64,000 nucleotides of DNA, taken from NCBI GenBank assembly GCA_003134815.1, contig PLCO01000013.1:1-64000 (forward strand). The letters run 5' to 3'. Position 1 is the stretch's first letter. The number at the start of each line of letters is the position of its first letter. This DNA comes from Acidobacteriaceae bacterium. Lineage in GTDB: Bacteria > Acidobacteriota > Terriglobia > Terriglobales > Acidobacteriaceae. The translations under genes and the position numbers were made by a program. A model generated the notes under the pieces. That model had not been told where the DNA came from. It worked only from the letters and a program-made list of their open reading frames with translations, and did not search any database. This document shows positions 27,462 to 36,523 of this stretch, piece after piece.

Positions 27462-27495
27462 GGGTGCCCCAGGTCCGGATTTTCGGACCTGGGAT
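27462..27495. repeat. GGGTGCCCCA-type hairpin repeat, copy 2
   Basis: GGGTGCCCCAGGTCCG is followed by a short T-rich loop and CGGACCTGGGAT. The ten-base arms CCAGGTCCGG-type pair almost perfectly. It lies between the dihydropyrimidinase and preA genes. Confidence 0.72.
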
Positions 27496-27530
27496 AGCAA
27501 AAGCTCAACGCACCAGTACTGCGATTTCGC

Positions 27531-28949
27531 CTAGGGCGTTTGCGTCTGCGTCACGCACGCCGCTCCCCGTGTCCGTTCGTCCCACGTCTCCGGCTTCAGT
27601 CCCGTATCTACCTTAACCATCGTGATGCATCCATCCACCGGGCAAACCAGCGAACACAAATTGCACCCCACGCATTCCGTCTCGTCCACCCTCGGAATCC
27701 GCTCTAGCGGAGTTGGGTACGGTCCAGGCGCAAACGCTGCCGCACGCTCTTTGCGCGTCACCGGAGTCTCCGCAATCGACGCGTTGCTTTCCGCCTCCTT
27801 CACCGCCGGCGTCCGATGCAGCTCCACATGCCCGTCCACGGGCCCGCTTACGCGATCCAGATGAATACACTGGTGCGCGCCGTCCCAGCACGCAATGTGG
27901 CACAGGTCGCAGCCAATGCACTTCTGCTCGTCGATGCGCGCCACAATTTTGTAGTTCAAATTCAGGTGCTTCCACTCGGTTACGCGATTCAGTGACAACC
28001 CACGGAAATCCTCGATCGTCTTGAACCCTTTCTCGCGCATCCAGTTGTCCAGCCCCTCGGCCATGTCCTCCACAATCCGATAGCCGTAGTGCATCACCGC
28101 CGTGCACACCTGCACCGTCCCGCACCCCAGCAGCAAAAACTCCACCGCATCGCGCCATGCGCCGATTCCACCTATCCCCGAAAGCGGCAGCGCCGACTCC
28201 GCATCCGCCAGAATCTGCTGAACCATGTTCAGTGCGATGGGCTTCACCGCTGGCCCGCAGTACCCTCCATGTGAACTCTTCCCGTCCACATTGGGCCTCG
28301 GCACAAAAGTGTCCAGGTCAATTCCCGTAATCGAATTAATCGTGTTGATCGCCGACAGTCCGTCCGCTCCCCCGCGCTTGGCCGCCCGCGCCACAGTCCG
28401 AATGTCCGTGATATTCGGCGTCAGCTTCACCAGCACCGGCGTCCGCGCCTTCTCCTTCACCCACTCCGTAATCATCTGCGCGTACTTCGGCACTTGCCCT
28501 ACAGCCGAACCCATCCCGCGCTCGCTCATCCCATGCGGACATCCGAAGTTCAGCTCCAGCCCATCCGCTCCCGCATCCTCGGTTCGTGTCACAATTTCGT
28601 GCCACGCCTCGCGAGTCGACGCCACCATCAGCGACGCAATCACCGCGTTCTTCGGGTAGCGCTTTTTCACCTCCGCCATCTCGCGCAGATTCTGCTCCAC
28701 CGTCCGGTCGCTGATCAGCTCAATATTGTTGAATCCCATGATGCGCTGCCCGTTCCAGTCGGTCGCCGAGTAGCGCGAGCTCACATTGGTAATCGGCTCG
28801 CCGATCGTCTTCCACACCGCGCCGCCCCACCCCGCGTCGAACGCGCGCATGATCATCTCGCCGGTATTCGTCGGCGGCGCCGATGCCAGCCAGAACGGAT
28901 TCGGCGAGTTGATGCTGCCCGCAAAATTGCGCACGCCAATGTCAGGCAC
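27531..28949 (-). CDS. preA: Dihydropyrimidine dehydrogenase subunit PreA
   Basis: This 472-residue FMN-binding TIM-barrel subunit reduces uracil and thymine to the dihydro forms. It carries two C-terminal 4Fe-4S motifs: CIGCDLCHIAC (about 340-350) and CVGCNLCSLVCPVDGC (about 430-445). The active-site region includes GLELNFGCPHGMSERGMG. The start is GTG after a GGAGG site and overlaps the preT stop codon, as expected for the PreT-PreA heterodimer. Confidence 0.95.
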   Translation of the reverse strand: MPDIGVRNFAGSINSPNPFWLASAPPTNTGEMIMRAFDAGWGGAVWKTIGEPITNVSSRYSATDWNGQRIMGFNNIELISDRTVEQNLREMAEVKKRYPKNAVIASLMVASTREAWHEIVTRTEDAGADGLELNFGCPHGMSERGMGSAVGQVPKYAQMITEWVKEKARTPVLVKLTPNITDIRTVARAAKRGGADGLSAINTINSITGIDLDTFVPRPNVDGKSSHGGYCGPAVKPIALNMVQQILADAESALPLSGIGGIGAWRDAVEFLLLGCGTVQVCTAVMHYGYRIVEDMAEGLDNWMREKGFKTIEDFRGLSLNRVTEWKHLNLNYKIVARIDEQKCIGCDLCHIACWDGAHQCIHLDRVSGPVDGHVELHRTPAVKEAESNASIAETPVTRKERAAAFAPGPYPTPLERIPRVDETECVGCNLCSLVCPVDGCITMVKVDTGLKPETWDERTRGAACVTQTQTP

Positions 28950-30315
28950 GGGCCACCTCCGCCACTTTCAACATCGCAAGCGCTGCGCGTTTTCCCCCGG
29001 CCACCGCATCCACCACCTCGCGCCCGCCGTTCACGCAGTCGCCGCCTGCAAAATATCGCGAATTCCCGGTCTGCCCCGTCTGTCGATCGGTCACAATCTT
29101 CCCGTCGCGCATTTCAATCCCGCGCATTTGTTTCAAAAGTTCCATCAGCGGCGACTGCCCGATTGCAGGCACCACAAGATCGCACGCAATGCTCGCTTGC
29201 GAATCCGGAACCGCTTCCAGCTTTCCGCTCGCCTGCCGCACCTGAACCGTTTCCAGCAGTAAACGGCCGCGCTCGTCCCGCTGGATCGCCACCGGCTGGC
29301 TGTGCCACAAAAACTGCACGCCCTCCTGCTTGGCGTGTTCATACTCAAACTCGAACGCCGACATCTCGCTCTCGCCGCGCCGGTACAACATATAGACCTT
29401 CTCCGCGCCCAGCCGCCGCGCCGCGTTGGCGGCATCGATCGCCGTATTCCCTGCGCCGACTACTACCACCGTCCCTTGCAGCTCGCGCAGATGGCCGGTC
29501 TTGTAAGCTGCAATCAGCTCGAGCGCGTTCATCACGCCCTTCGCATCTTCGCCAGGCAAATCTTCGCCGGGCCCCTTTTCGCCACGCCCATCTTCGCCTG
29601 GTATATTCAGCCGCTGCATCGCGCCTAACCCCAGCCCCAGAAAGATGACGTCGAACTCCGCCTCTAAAGCTTCAAGCGCAGCAGCCGAATCCACTTCCAC
29701 TCCGCATCGGAACTCCACTCCCAACCGACGGATCATCTCCACTTCCCGCACGCTGTCGGCAGCGCGCAGCTTGTACTCCGCCACGCCATAAGTATTCAAC
29801 CCGCCCGGCAGCATGCGCCGCTCAATCACCGTTGCCCGCGCACCATTGCGGCACAACTCCGCCGCACACGCCAGCGACGCTGGGCCACCTCCAATACATG
29901 CCACGCGCAGCTTGCGAGTTCCCGGCGCGGACGTCGGTACAGCCTCGCCCGACGCCCAGAACGCATCCATTGCCCGCCTCTGTAATAGCCCAATCTGTAT
30001 CGGCTTCCGATTCTGCCGAGTCATCACACACGCGCCCTCGCACAGCACGTCCACGGGACAAACTCTTGCGCAGCTCGCGCCCAGAATATTCGCATCCAGA
30101 ATTCGCAGCGCCGACCCGCGCAGATTCCCCGATGCAATGCGCTTGATGAACCCCGGTACATCTATATGTGTCGGACACGCAGCCGTGCACGGCGCATCAA
30201 AGCAATTCAGGCAGCGGTCCGCCTCAATCACCGCGGCCTGCGCCGTCAGCGCCGGCTTTAGCTCGCCAAACCGCGCTTGTAATTGTTCGTCATGCGGTAG
30301 TGCTGCGGTGTTCAC
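28942..30315 (-). CDS. preT: Dihydropyrimidine dehydrogenase subunit PreT
   Basis: This 457-residue FAD/NAD(P)H-binding subunit is related to the glutamate synthase small chain. N-terminal cysteine sets CLNCFDAPCTAACP and CARVCPVDVLCEGAC bind Fe-S clusters. Rossmann motifs follow, GGGPASLACAAELCRNGA and VVGAGNTAIDAANAARRLGA. It passes electrons from NAD(P)H to PreA. The GTG start has GGAGG seven bases upstream, and the end overlaps preA. Confidence 0.94.
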   Translation of the reverse strand: MNTAALPHDEQLQARFGELKPALTAQAAVIEADRCLNCFDAPCTAACPTHIDVPGFIKRIASGNLRGSALRILDANILGASCARVCPVDVLCEGACVMTRQNRKPIQIGLLQRRAMDAFWASGEAVPTSAPGTRKLRVACIGGGPASLACAAELCRNGARATVIERRMLPGGLNTYGVAEYKLRAADSVREVEMIRRLGVEFRCGVEVDSAAALEALEAEFDVIFLGLGLGAMQRLNIPGEDGRGEKGPGEDLPGEDAKGVMNALELIAAYKTGHLRELQGTVVVVGAGNTAIDAANAARRLGAEKVYMLYRRGESEMSAFEFEYEHAKQEGVQFLWHSQPVAIQRDERGRLLLETVQVRQASGKLEAVPDSQASIACDLVVPAIGQSPLMELLKQMRGIEMRDGKIVTDRQTGQTGNSRYFAGGDCVNGGREVVDAVAGGKRAALAMLKVAEVARA

Positions 30316-30330
30316 TCGTTCGCCTCCGCC

Positions 30331-31200
30331 CTACGACGCCACCAGCGGCCCGTACGAATCCGGCCGGCGGTCGCGATAAAACTGCCAAGTCCGCCGCACT
30401 TCGGCAATCTCATCCAGATTCAGGTCAGCGGTTAGCACCTCGTCCTTGTCGCGCGCGGCCTCCGCAACAATCTTTCCGCGCGGATTGCAAAAGTAGCTCG
30501 TCCCGTAAAACTCGCCGATATTCCACGGCGCCTCGGTCCCCACGCGATTGATCGCCGCGATAAAGTACCCATTCGCCGCCGCGTGCGCCGGCTGCTCCAG
30601 CTTCCACAGGTACTCGCTCAAACCCGCCACGGTCGCCGATGGATTGAACACAATCTCCGCGCCATTCAGCCCCAGGCACCGCGCGCCTTCAGGAAAGTGC
30701 CGGTCGTAACAGATATAGATGCCCACCTTGGCGAAACCGAGATCGAATACCGGATACCCCAGATTTCCCGGCCGGAAATAGAACTTCTCCCAGAACCCCG
30801 GCGCCACGTGCGGAATATGCATCTTGCGATACTTGCCGAGATATGCGCCGTCGCTCGCGATCATCGCCGCCGTGTTATAGAAAACGCCTTCCTGTTCCAC
30901 TTCATAAACGGGCACCACCAGCGCAATGTGCAGTTCCTTCGCCAGTGCGCGCATCAGGCTCACGGTCGGCCCATCGGGAACCGCCTCCGTCATCTCGTAC
31001 CACTTCGTCTCCTGCTCTGCGCAGAAATACGGCCCGTTGAAAATCTCCTGCAGGCACACGATCTGCGCACCCTGCTTGGCCGCCTGGCGAATCAGCCCCA
31101 CATGCTTCTCCACCATTGCCTTCTTTTGCGCGGGCAGCGGTTCCGTCGCAGGCACTGCATTCGACGCCTGAATAATGGAACATCGAACAACTCTGGGCAT
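30331..31200 (-). CDS. Beta-ureidopropionase (nitrilase superfamily)
   Basis: This 289-residue carbon-nitrogen hydrolase has the Glu-Lys-Cys triad visible: E in VCLQEIFNGPY, K in LGKYRKMHIPH and C in IYICYDRHFPEGAR. Beta-ureidopropionases of this group release beta-alanine, CO2 and ammonia from N-carbamoyl-beta-alanine. It is first in the minus-strand preT-preA-dihydropyrimidinase series and has a GGAGG site before the ATG. N-carbamoylputrescine amidase is the main alternative, but the neighbours favour the pyrimidine step. Confidence 0.88.
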   Translation of the reverse strand: MPRVVRCSIIQASNAVPATEPLPAQKKAMVEKHVGLIRQAAKQGAQIVCLQEIFNGPYFCAEQETKWYEMTEAVPDGPTVSLMRALAKELHIALVVPVYEVEQEGVFYNTAAMIASDGAYLGKYRKMHIPHVAPGFWEKFYFRPGNLGYPVFDLGFAKVGIYICYDRHFPEGARCLGLNGAEIVFNPSATVAGLSEYLWKLEQPAHAAANGYFIAAINRVGTEAPWNIGEFYGTSYFCNPRGKIVAEAARDKDEVLTADLNLDEIAEVRRTWQFYRDRRPDSYGPLVAS

Positions 31201-31370
31201 GGCTTGCTACCTCCAAAATAAATCAACTGTGAGTCTTAGAAGTTAATCGAATTGCTTCCATTCGGCAATAGCATTCCGGCGGCCTTGTTCGAACGAATAC
31301 CGGCCTGCTCCTCAACCCACGCCGAGCCCCGCATTGACTTACTTCTCAGCCAATCCAATAATCGAAACAG

Positions 31371-32261
31371 ATGAATATCTATCAGGAGATCGTGAAGCTG
31401 CAACGCTCGGGGTCCAGCGGCGCCGTGGCCACCATCGTAAATTCGCGCGGCTCCATCCCGTCTTTTCAAAGCGCCAAAATGCTCATCCGCGACGACGGCT
31501 CCATCGCCGGCACCATCGGCGGCGGCTGCGTCGAGGCAGAAGTCTGGCAGGCCGCGCGGGAAGTCATCGCCCAGGAAAAGCCGCGCACCCTCACCTTCGA
31601 CCTCAATCAGGATCCGAAGTACGACACCGGCCTCGTCTGCGGCGGCACTCTTGAAATCTTCATCGAGCCTGTTCTGCCGGTTCCTCTCCTTTACATCTTT
31701 GGCGCGGGCCACGTCGCCGTCGAGCTTTTCAAGGTCGCGCGCAACGCGGGCTTTGACTGCATCGTCATCGACGACCGCGAGGCCTATGCCAACGCCGAGC
31801 GGTTTCCCAACGCCATTCAGGTCATCGCCAGAGATTTCGATGAAGCGGTCAAGGAACTCGCGCCGAGCGAATCGTCCTATATTGTCATTGCCACCCGCGG
31901 CCACCGCGATGATATGCGCGTCCTGCGCTGGGCGGTGCAAACACCCGCGCGGTATATCGGAATGGTCGGCTCCAAACGTAAAGCCATCACGGTTTTTCGC
32001 GAGCTCACGCGCGAAGGCCTCAAGGCCGATCTGCTGAAGCCCGACCTGTTTGACCGTGTACATTCTCCCGTCGGCCTCGACATCGGAGCCGTCACGCCCG
32101 AAGAAATTGCCGTCTCCATCGTCGCCGAGATGATCGCTGTCCGTCGTCGCGCGGAGCGCGCCCTGCCCCACATGAGCTGGTTCCATAGCGGAAAGCACGC
32201 CGCGACCACCGCTGAATCCGCAGCATCCGACGAACCCCACTCCGCCCCCGCAGAAAAGTAA
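31371..32261 (+). CDS. XdhC/CoxI family protein
   Basis: This 296-residue protein has the CoxI/XdhC N-terminal domain (SRGSIPSFQSAKMLIRDDGS, then GTIGGGCVEAEVW) and a Rossmann domain (IFGAGHVAVELFKVARNAGF). XdhC proteins bind molybdenum cofactor and help its sulfuration and insertion into xanthine dehydrogenase-type enzymes. No molybdenum hydroxylase lies in the window, so its client is elsewhere. A mocA-like gene follows in the same direction. Confidence 0.9.
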   Translation: MNIYQEIVKLQRSGSSGAVATIVNSRGSIPSFQSAKMLIRDDGSIAGTIGGGCVEAEVWQAAREVIAQEKPRTLTFDLNQDPKYDTGLVCGGTLEIFIEPVLPVPLLYIFGAGHVAVELFKVARNAGFDCIVIDDREAYANAERFPNAIQVIARDFDEAVKELAPSESSYIVIATRGHRDDMRVLRWAVQTPARYIGMVGSKRKAITVFRELTREGLKADLLKPDLFDRVHSPVGLDIGAVTPEEIAVSIVAEMIAVRRRAERALPHMSWFHSGKHAATTAESAASDEPHSAPAEK

Positions 32262-32270
32262 GTCGACTGA

Positions 32271-32317
32271 GGGTGCCCCATTCTCGCGGCGTCTTGTCTT
32301 TGCCGCTAGGGTGGGAT
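32271..32317. repeat. GGGTGCCCCA-type hairpin repeat, copy 3
   Basis: GGGTGCCCCATTCTCGCGGC faces GCCGCTAGGGTGGGAT around a T-rich loop. It has the same conserved ends as copies 1 and 2 and lies between the xdhC-like and mocA-like genes. Confidence 0.72.
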
Positions 32318-32352
32318 ACCGCGCTGTCTTTTCGCCCTGTTATCTTTTCTTA

Positions 32353-33006
32353 ATGCCTGGCACCCCAAATCTCTGCGGCCTCATTCTCGCAGCCGGCGAG
32401 TCCTCCCGCATGGGCGAGGACAAGGCGATGCTTCCCTGGCCCCCTCCCGCTCCGGGCGCTGCACCGCGGCCAGGTCCAACGCTTCTCTCCGTGGCCATCC
32501 TCGCTTTCGAGCCATTCACGCGGCTCGTTGTTGTTGTGGCCGGGTCAAACTCTCAAGCCGTCGGTGTTGCCGCTGGCGCTTGCGGCGCATACATGGTCAA
32601 GAATCCCAACCCCCAGCGTGGTCAATTCAGTTCCCTGCAGGTCGGCTTGAACGATGCGCTGTCCCGCGGCTGCAATTCCGCGATGATCACGCCGGTCGAT
32701 TGCCCGCCGCTGAGCGCCAACTCGCTCGAGCGTCTTTGCGAATCGTTTCAACGAGCCCTCGCGCAAGGCATCTGGGCCGTTGCACCGGAGAACGATGGCA
32801 AGCACGGACATCCGCTTCTGGTCAGCCGGGAAATGATCGCTCAGTTTCTCGATGCCCCCGTCACCGCCAACGCGCGCGAAGTCCTGCACACGCACGCCCA
32901 GCGCGTCGCCTATGTCTCCGTTCCTGATTCGCTCGAGAAAGCCGGCCTCAACACGCCGGAAGACTACGAAGCCACCGCCGTAAAAACTTCGTCTGCCGAA
33001 CGCTGA
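32353..33006 (+). CDS. MocA/MobA-like molybdenum cofactor nucleotidyltransferase
   Basis: This protein (about 217 residues) has the nucleotidyltransferase signature GLILAAGESSRMGEDKAMLPW near the N terminus (split here: GLILAAGESSRMG and EDKAML) and PVDCPPLS in the middle. MocA-type enzymes make the cytosine dinucleotide form of molybdenum cofactor used by xanthine dehydrogenase-type enzymes, which fits its place after xdhC. A MobA or other sugar-nucleotide role cannot be excluded. I chose the ATG at 32353; an upstream extension to 32311 has no support. Confidence 0.82.
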   Translation: MPGTPNLCGLILAAGESSRMGEDKAMLPWPPPAPGAAPRPGPTLLSVAILAFEPFTRLVVVVAGSNSQAVGVAAGACGAYMVKNPNPQRGQFSSLQVGLNDALSRGCNSAMITPVDCPPLSANSLERLCESFQRALAQGIWAVAPENDGKHGHPLLVSREMIAQFLDAPVTANAREVLHTHAQRVAYVSVPDSLEKAGLNTPEDYEATAVKTSSAER

Positions 33007-33008
33007 GT

Positions 33009-33368
33009 TCAGCCAGGAAATTTCCCCAACGCCGCCCTCAATGTGTCGATCGCCAGATGACTCGCATGAGAGGACGCCGCGGGCAATCCGCCCACCGCGC
33101 CAAGCACATCTTCCCTGCTAAGCTTTCTCGCCTCCTGCACCGCCTTCCCGCTTACAAGCTCCGTCACCGCCGACCCGCACGCCATCGCGGCTACGCATCC
33201 CTTCGCCTTGAAACGAATCTCCGCGATCCGCCCTTCTTTAACCTTCACTGTCAGTTCCAGAACATCCCCGCAGGCCGGATTCTCGATTCGCGCCGACGCG
33301 TCCGCATCAGCCACGGTTCCCGCGTTGCGCGGGTGCTCAAAATGGTCGAGAACTTGCGGTGAATACAT
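33009..33368 (-). CDS. IscU/NifU-like iron-sulfur scaffold, missing one cysteine
   Basis: This 119-residue IscU/NifU-N homologue starts MYSPQVLDHFEHPRNAG. The first cluster cysteine is in NPACGD and the second region in KGCVAAMACGS. The third cysteine, normally in an HC pair near the C terminus, is absent (LPAASSHASHLAIDTL). Scaffolds of this variant exist but may hold clusters differently. It converges with the mocA-like gene. Confidence 0.87.
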   Translation of the reverse strand: MYSPQVLDHFEHPRNAGTVADADASARIENPACGDVLELTVKVKEGRIAEIRFKAKGCVAAMACGSAVTELVSGKAVQEARKLSREDVLGAVGGLPAASSHASHLAIDTLRAALGKFPG

Positions 33369-33502
33369 GCGGTTGCAGGTATCTTATTCCCGCCCGTTCC
33401 TGCCTGCAAAATCTCCGCGCCAGACCCCCGCGTCTGCGCCCATCAGTTGCTTGAAACGCCTTCATTCCTGTTTGCTGCTCTCTGGACTAAACTGAATTTG
33501 TG

Positions 33503-35107
33503 ATGGCAATCGCAGGCGTCTCTCCCAACATCCGGCCCACCATCCAGCCTCGCTCGCCGCAGGACGCGTTTTCAAACGAGCCGTTCACCAACTTCAGCGA
33601 CCCTGAGAATGCGCGCGCCATGCGCAGTGCGCTCGACAAAGTCGCCTCTCATCTCGGCACGGAGTACAGCCTGATCATCGGCGGCAGGCGTCTCCAGACA
33701 CCCGAAAAAATTCGCTCCATCAATCCCGCTCGTCCCGCGCAAATCGTCGGCGTCCACCAGAAAGCAGGCGCCGAGCAGGTTGAACCCGCCATGACAGCCG
33801 CGCTTCGCGCATACGGATCCTGGAGCCGGACAGCCACCGAAGAACGTGTCTCGCTGCTTCTCGGCGCTGCCGAAATCATCCGCCGGCGCAAATTCGAATT
33901 CATGGCCTGGCTCACCTTTGAAGTCGGCAAGAACTGGGCCGAAGCCGACGCTGACGTCGGCGAGACCATTGACTTCCTCGAGTTCTACGCTCGCGAGGCG
34001 CTTCGCCTGGCCGCTGCCACCACGCCCATCCAGTATCCCGGCGAGCGTAACGAGCTGCTCTACATTCCCCTCGGCGTCTGCGCAGTCATCTCACCCTGGA
34101 ACTTTCCCTTCGCCATCATGGCCGGCATGACGGCCGCCGCCATCGTCGCCGGCAACACCGTCATCCTCAAGCCCTCGAGCGACGCGCCCACCATCGCCGC
34201 CCGTTTTGTCGAGGTCCTTGAAGAAGCAGGTCTCCCCGATGGCGTCGTCAACTTCTGCCCCGGCTCCGGCTCCTCATTCGGCAACGCCATCGTCGAACAT
34301 CCGAAGACCCGCTTCATCGCTTTCACCGGCTCCAAGGCCGTCGGCCTTGAGATTCACGAACGCGCCGCCCACCCCCAACCCGGCCAGATCTGGATTAAGC
34401 GCACCATCCTCGAGATGGGCGGCAAGGATTCAATCCTCGTCTGCGCGGATGCGGACATTGACGCCACCGTTGACGGAGTCGTCGCCTCGGCCTTCGGCTT
34501 CAGCGGCCAAAAATGCTCCGCCTGCTCCCGCGCCATTATTGAAGCTTCAATCTATGACGATTTCGTCGAGCGCCTGCGCGAACGAGTCGCCACGCTCACC
34601 GTTGGAGATCCGGCCGCGAATCACAACATGGGACCGGTCATTAATCGGGCCTCGCTCGATTCCATGTTGCGGTCCATCGAAATCGGAAAGAAAGAAGGCA
34701 AGCTCGTTGCCGGCGGCAACGCCTCGGCTACAGCCGATGGCGGCTTTTACCTTGAACCGACAATCTTCTCCGAAGTTCCGCCCCACGCAGTGGTTTCGCA
34801 AGAGGAAATCTTCGGTCCGGTGCTGGCCGTCATCAAGGTCGTCGGCTTTGAAGAAGGCCTGCGCGTCGTCAACAACACCGAGTACGGCCTCACTGGCTCT
34901 GTTTACACAAGCGATCCCGCAAGAAAGGCTGCCGCACGCAGTGCCTTCCACGTCGGCAATCTCTACTTCAACCGCAAATGCACCGGCGCAATGGTCGGCG
35001 CGCATCCCTTCGGCGGTTTCAACATGAGCGGAACCGACTCCAAGGCCGGCGGTCCCGATTACCTTTACCTCTTCACCCAGGCCAAGAGCGTCGCCGAAAA
35101 ACTCTAG
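33503..35107 (+). CDS. rocA: L-glutamate gamma-semialdehyde (P5C) dehydrogenase
   Basis: This 534-residue aldehyde dehydrogenase has the catalytic Cys in GQKCSACSRAI (about residue 336) and Glu in LEMGGKDSIL. The C-terminal FGGFNMSGTDSKAGGPDYL and FNRKCTGAMVGAHPFGG are typical of the P5C dehydrogenase branch, the last step of proline breakdown to glutamate. Proline dehydrogenase is not in the window. The ATG at 33503 is next to a GTG at 33500; either could be used. Confidence 0.92.
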   Translation: MAIAGVSPNIRPTIQPRSPQDAFSNEPFTNFSDPENARAMRSALDKVASHLGTEYSLIIGGRRLQTPEKIRSINPARPAQIVGVHQKAGAEQVEPAMTAALRAYGSWSRTATEERVSLLLGAAEIIRRRKFEFMAWLTFEVGKNWAEADADVGETIDFLEFYAREALRLAAATTPIQYPGERNELLYIPLGVCAVISPWNFPFAIMAGMTAAAIVAGNTVILKPSSDAPTIAARFVEVLEEAGLPDGVVNFCPGSGSSFGNAIVEHPKTRFIAFTGSKAVGLEIHERAAHPQPGQIWIKRTILEMGGKDSILVCADADIDATVDGVVASAFGFSGQKCSACSRAIIEASIYDDFVERLRERVATLTVGDPAANHNMGPVINRASLDSMLRSIEIGKKEGKLVAGGNASATADGGFYLEPTIFSEVPPHAVVSQEEIFGPVLAVIKVVGFEEGLRVVNNTEYGLTGSVYTSDPARKAAARSAFHVGNLYFNRKCTGAMVGAHPFGGFNMSGTDSKAGGPDYLYLFTQAKSVAEKL

Positions 35108-35167
35108 CCGCCATTCAACGTCACAATAACCCGCGCCCGCGCCAACTCAATTGCCCATGGAGACCCG

Positions 35168-36004
35168 ATGACATCGTTGCACTTTACAGGAGCGGTTTGG
35201 ATCCTCTCCGTTCTGGCGGGATTTCTCGGCGCGCTTACGGGCCTCGGCGGCGGAGTCGTCGTCGTCCCCGCGCTCACCCTCGCGCTCGGCGTCAACATCA
35301 AATACGCCATTGGCGCGTCTCTCGTCTCCGTCATCGCCACATCTTCCGGCGCGGCTGCAGCCTACGTCCGCGAGGGCTTCTCCAACATTCGCATCGGCAT
35401 GTTTCTTGAAATTGCCACCACGCTGGGCGCAATTCTCGGCGCTTTTCTCGCCGGCCGCGTGGGCACGCACGCCCTCGCCATCGTCTTCGGCCTCGTTCTC
35501 ATCCAGGCTGCAATCCAATCGTTCATAGGAAATAGAGGAAACGACCAGCCCGTCGCATCCGACGCGCTAGCCGGCCGATTGCGGCTCGGCAGTTCATATC
35601 CCGTCGACGGCAAGCCGCAGGAATACGGCGTGCGCAACATCCCAGCCGGCTTCGGAATGATGTTCGGCGCCGGCGCTCTGTCCGGCCTTCTCGGCATCGG
35701 CTCCGGCGCAGTCAAAGTCATCGCCATGGACCGCGTCATGCGTATCCCCTTCAAGGTTTCCACCACCACCAGTAACTTCATGATCGGCGTCACCGCCGCC
35801 GCCAGCGCGGGCATCTACCTCAGCCGCGGATTCATTGACCCGCGCGTGGCCATGCCGGTGATGCTCGGCGTACTTGCCGGCGCGCTGCTGGGCGCAAAAG
35901 TTCTCGTGCATGCTCAAGTGCGCACGTTGCGCGCAGTCTTCGCAATCGTGATCTTGGCGCTCGCCATCGAAATGATCGTCAACGGCATCACGGGAAAGGT
36001 GTAG
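35168..36004 (+). CDS. TauE/SafE-family exporter
   Basis: This 278-residue membrane protein has eight or so helices and the paired TauE/SafE half-motifs: GFLGALTGLGGGVVVVPALT near the N terminus and GALSGLLGIGSGAVKV in the second half. Members export sulfite, sulfoacetate or other anions. GGAGACCCG precedes the ATG. A DUF1634 partner follows within six bases. The substrate is unknown. Confidence 0.9.
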   Translation: MTSLHFTGAVWILSVLAGFLGALTGLGGGVVVVPALTLALGVNIKYAIGASLVSVIATSSGAAAAYVREGFSNIRIGMFLEIATTLGAILGAFLAGRVGTHALAIVFGLVLIQAAIQSFIGNRGNDQPVASDALAGRLRLGSSYPVDGKPQEYGVRNIPAGFGMMFGAGALSGLLGIGSGAVKVIAMDRVMRIPFKVSTTTSNFMIGVTAAASAGIYLSRGFIDPRVAMPVMLGVLAGALLGAKVLVHAQVRTLRAVFAIVILALAIEMIVNGITGKV

Positions 36005-36009
36005 CTCGC

Positions 36010-36405
36010 ATGAATGTAGCCCGCATGCATGCAGTTCGCATGGACGATCACCGCCTTGAGACCATCATCGGCCGCCTTCTGCAAATCGGCGTTCTTGCTG
36101 CCGCTGCAACCGTTTTAGCCGGCGGCGTTCTCTACCTTGTGCAGAACCACTCTGCCCGTGTGGACTATCGCAGCTTCGTGCCCGGCGGCCCTGACCTCCG
36201 CACGTTCTCCGGCATCGTGCTCTCTGCTGCGCACTTTCAAAGTTCAGGTCTCATTCAATTCGGCCTTCTGCTTCTCATCGCCACGCCAGTTGCGCGCGTC
36301 GCATTGGCCGTCGTCGGATTCGCTCTCGAGCGCGACCGGTTGTATACAGTCGTCAGCCTCATCGTATTGCTGATTCTTACCTTCAGCCTGATTCACGCAA
36401 GGTGA
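36010..36405 (+). CDS. DUF1634 membrane protein, TauE partner
   Basis: This protein of about 131 residues has three predicted helices (about 26-46, 80-105 and 110-130) and the DUF1634 pattern RLLQIGVLAAAATVLAGGVL with a later PGGPDLRTFSGI loop. DUF1634 genes are typically paired with TauE/SafE exporters, as here. The start is uncertain: ATGs at 36010, 36025 and 36040 are in frame within a repeated CGCATG stretch. Confidence 0.85.
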   Translation: MNVARMHAVRMDDHRLETIIGRLLQIGVLAAAATVLAGGVLYLVQNHSARVDYRSFVPGGPDLRTFSGIVLSAAHFQSSGLIQFGLLLLIATPVARVALAVVGFALERDRLYTVVSLIVLLILTFSLIHAR

Positions 36406-36523
36406 CTCACAAGTGGGCACGCCGACCGCGCGTCTCGCCTGACAAAGATTCTTTCGAAATGTTTTTGCTAGACCGGAGTCTTTGTGTCCGACCGGAGTCC
36501 TTTGGATTTGCCCCGCGGCTCGC

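Noticed and set aside
31236..32240. 334-residue minus-strand frame
   Set aside because: It lies antisense over the well-supported xdhC-like gene, and its low-complexity Gly/Asp/Arg sequence fits a GC-rich shadow frame.
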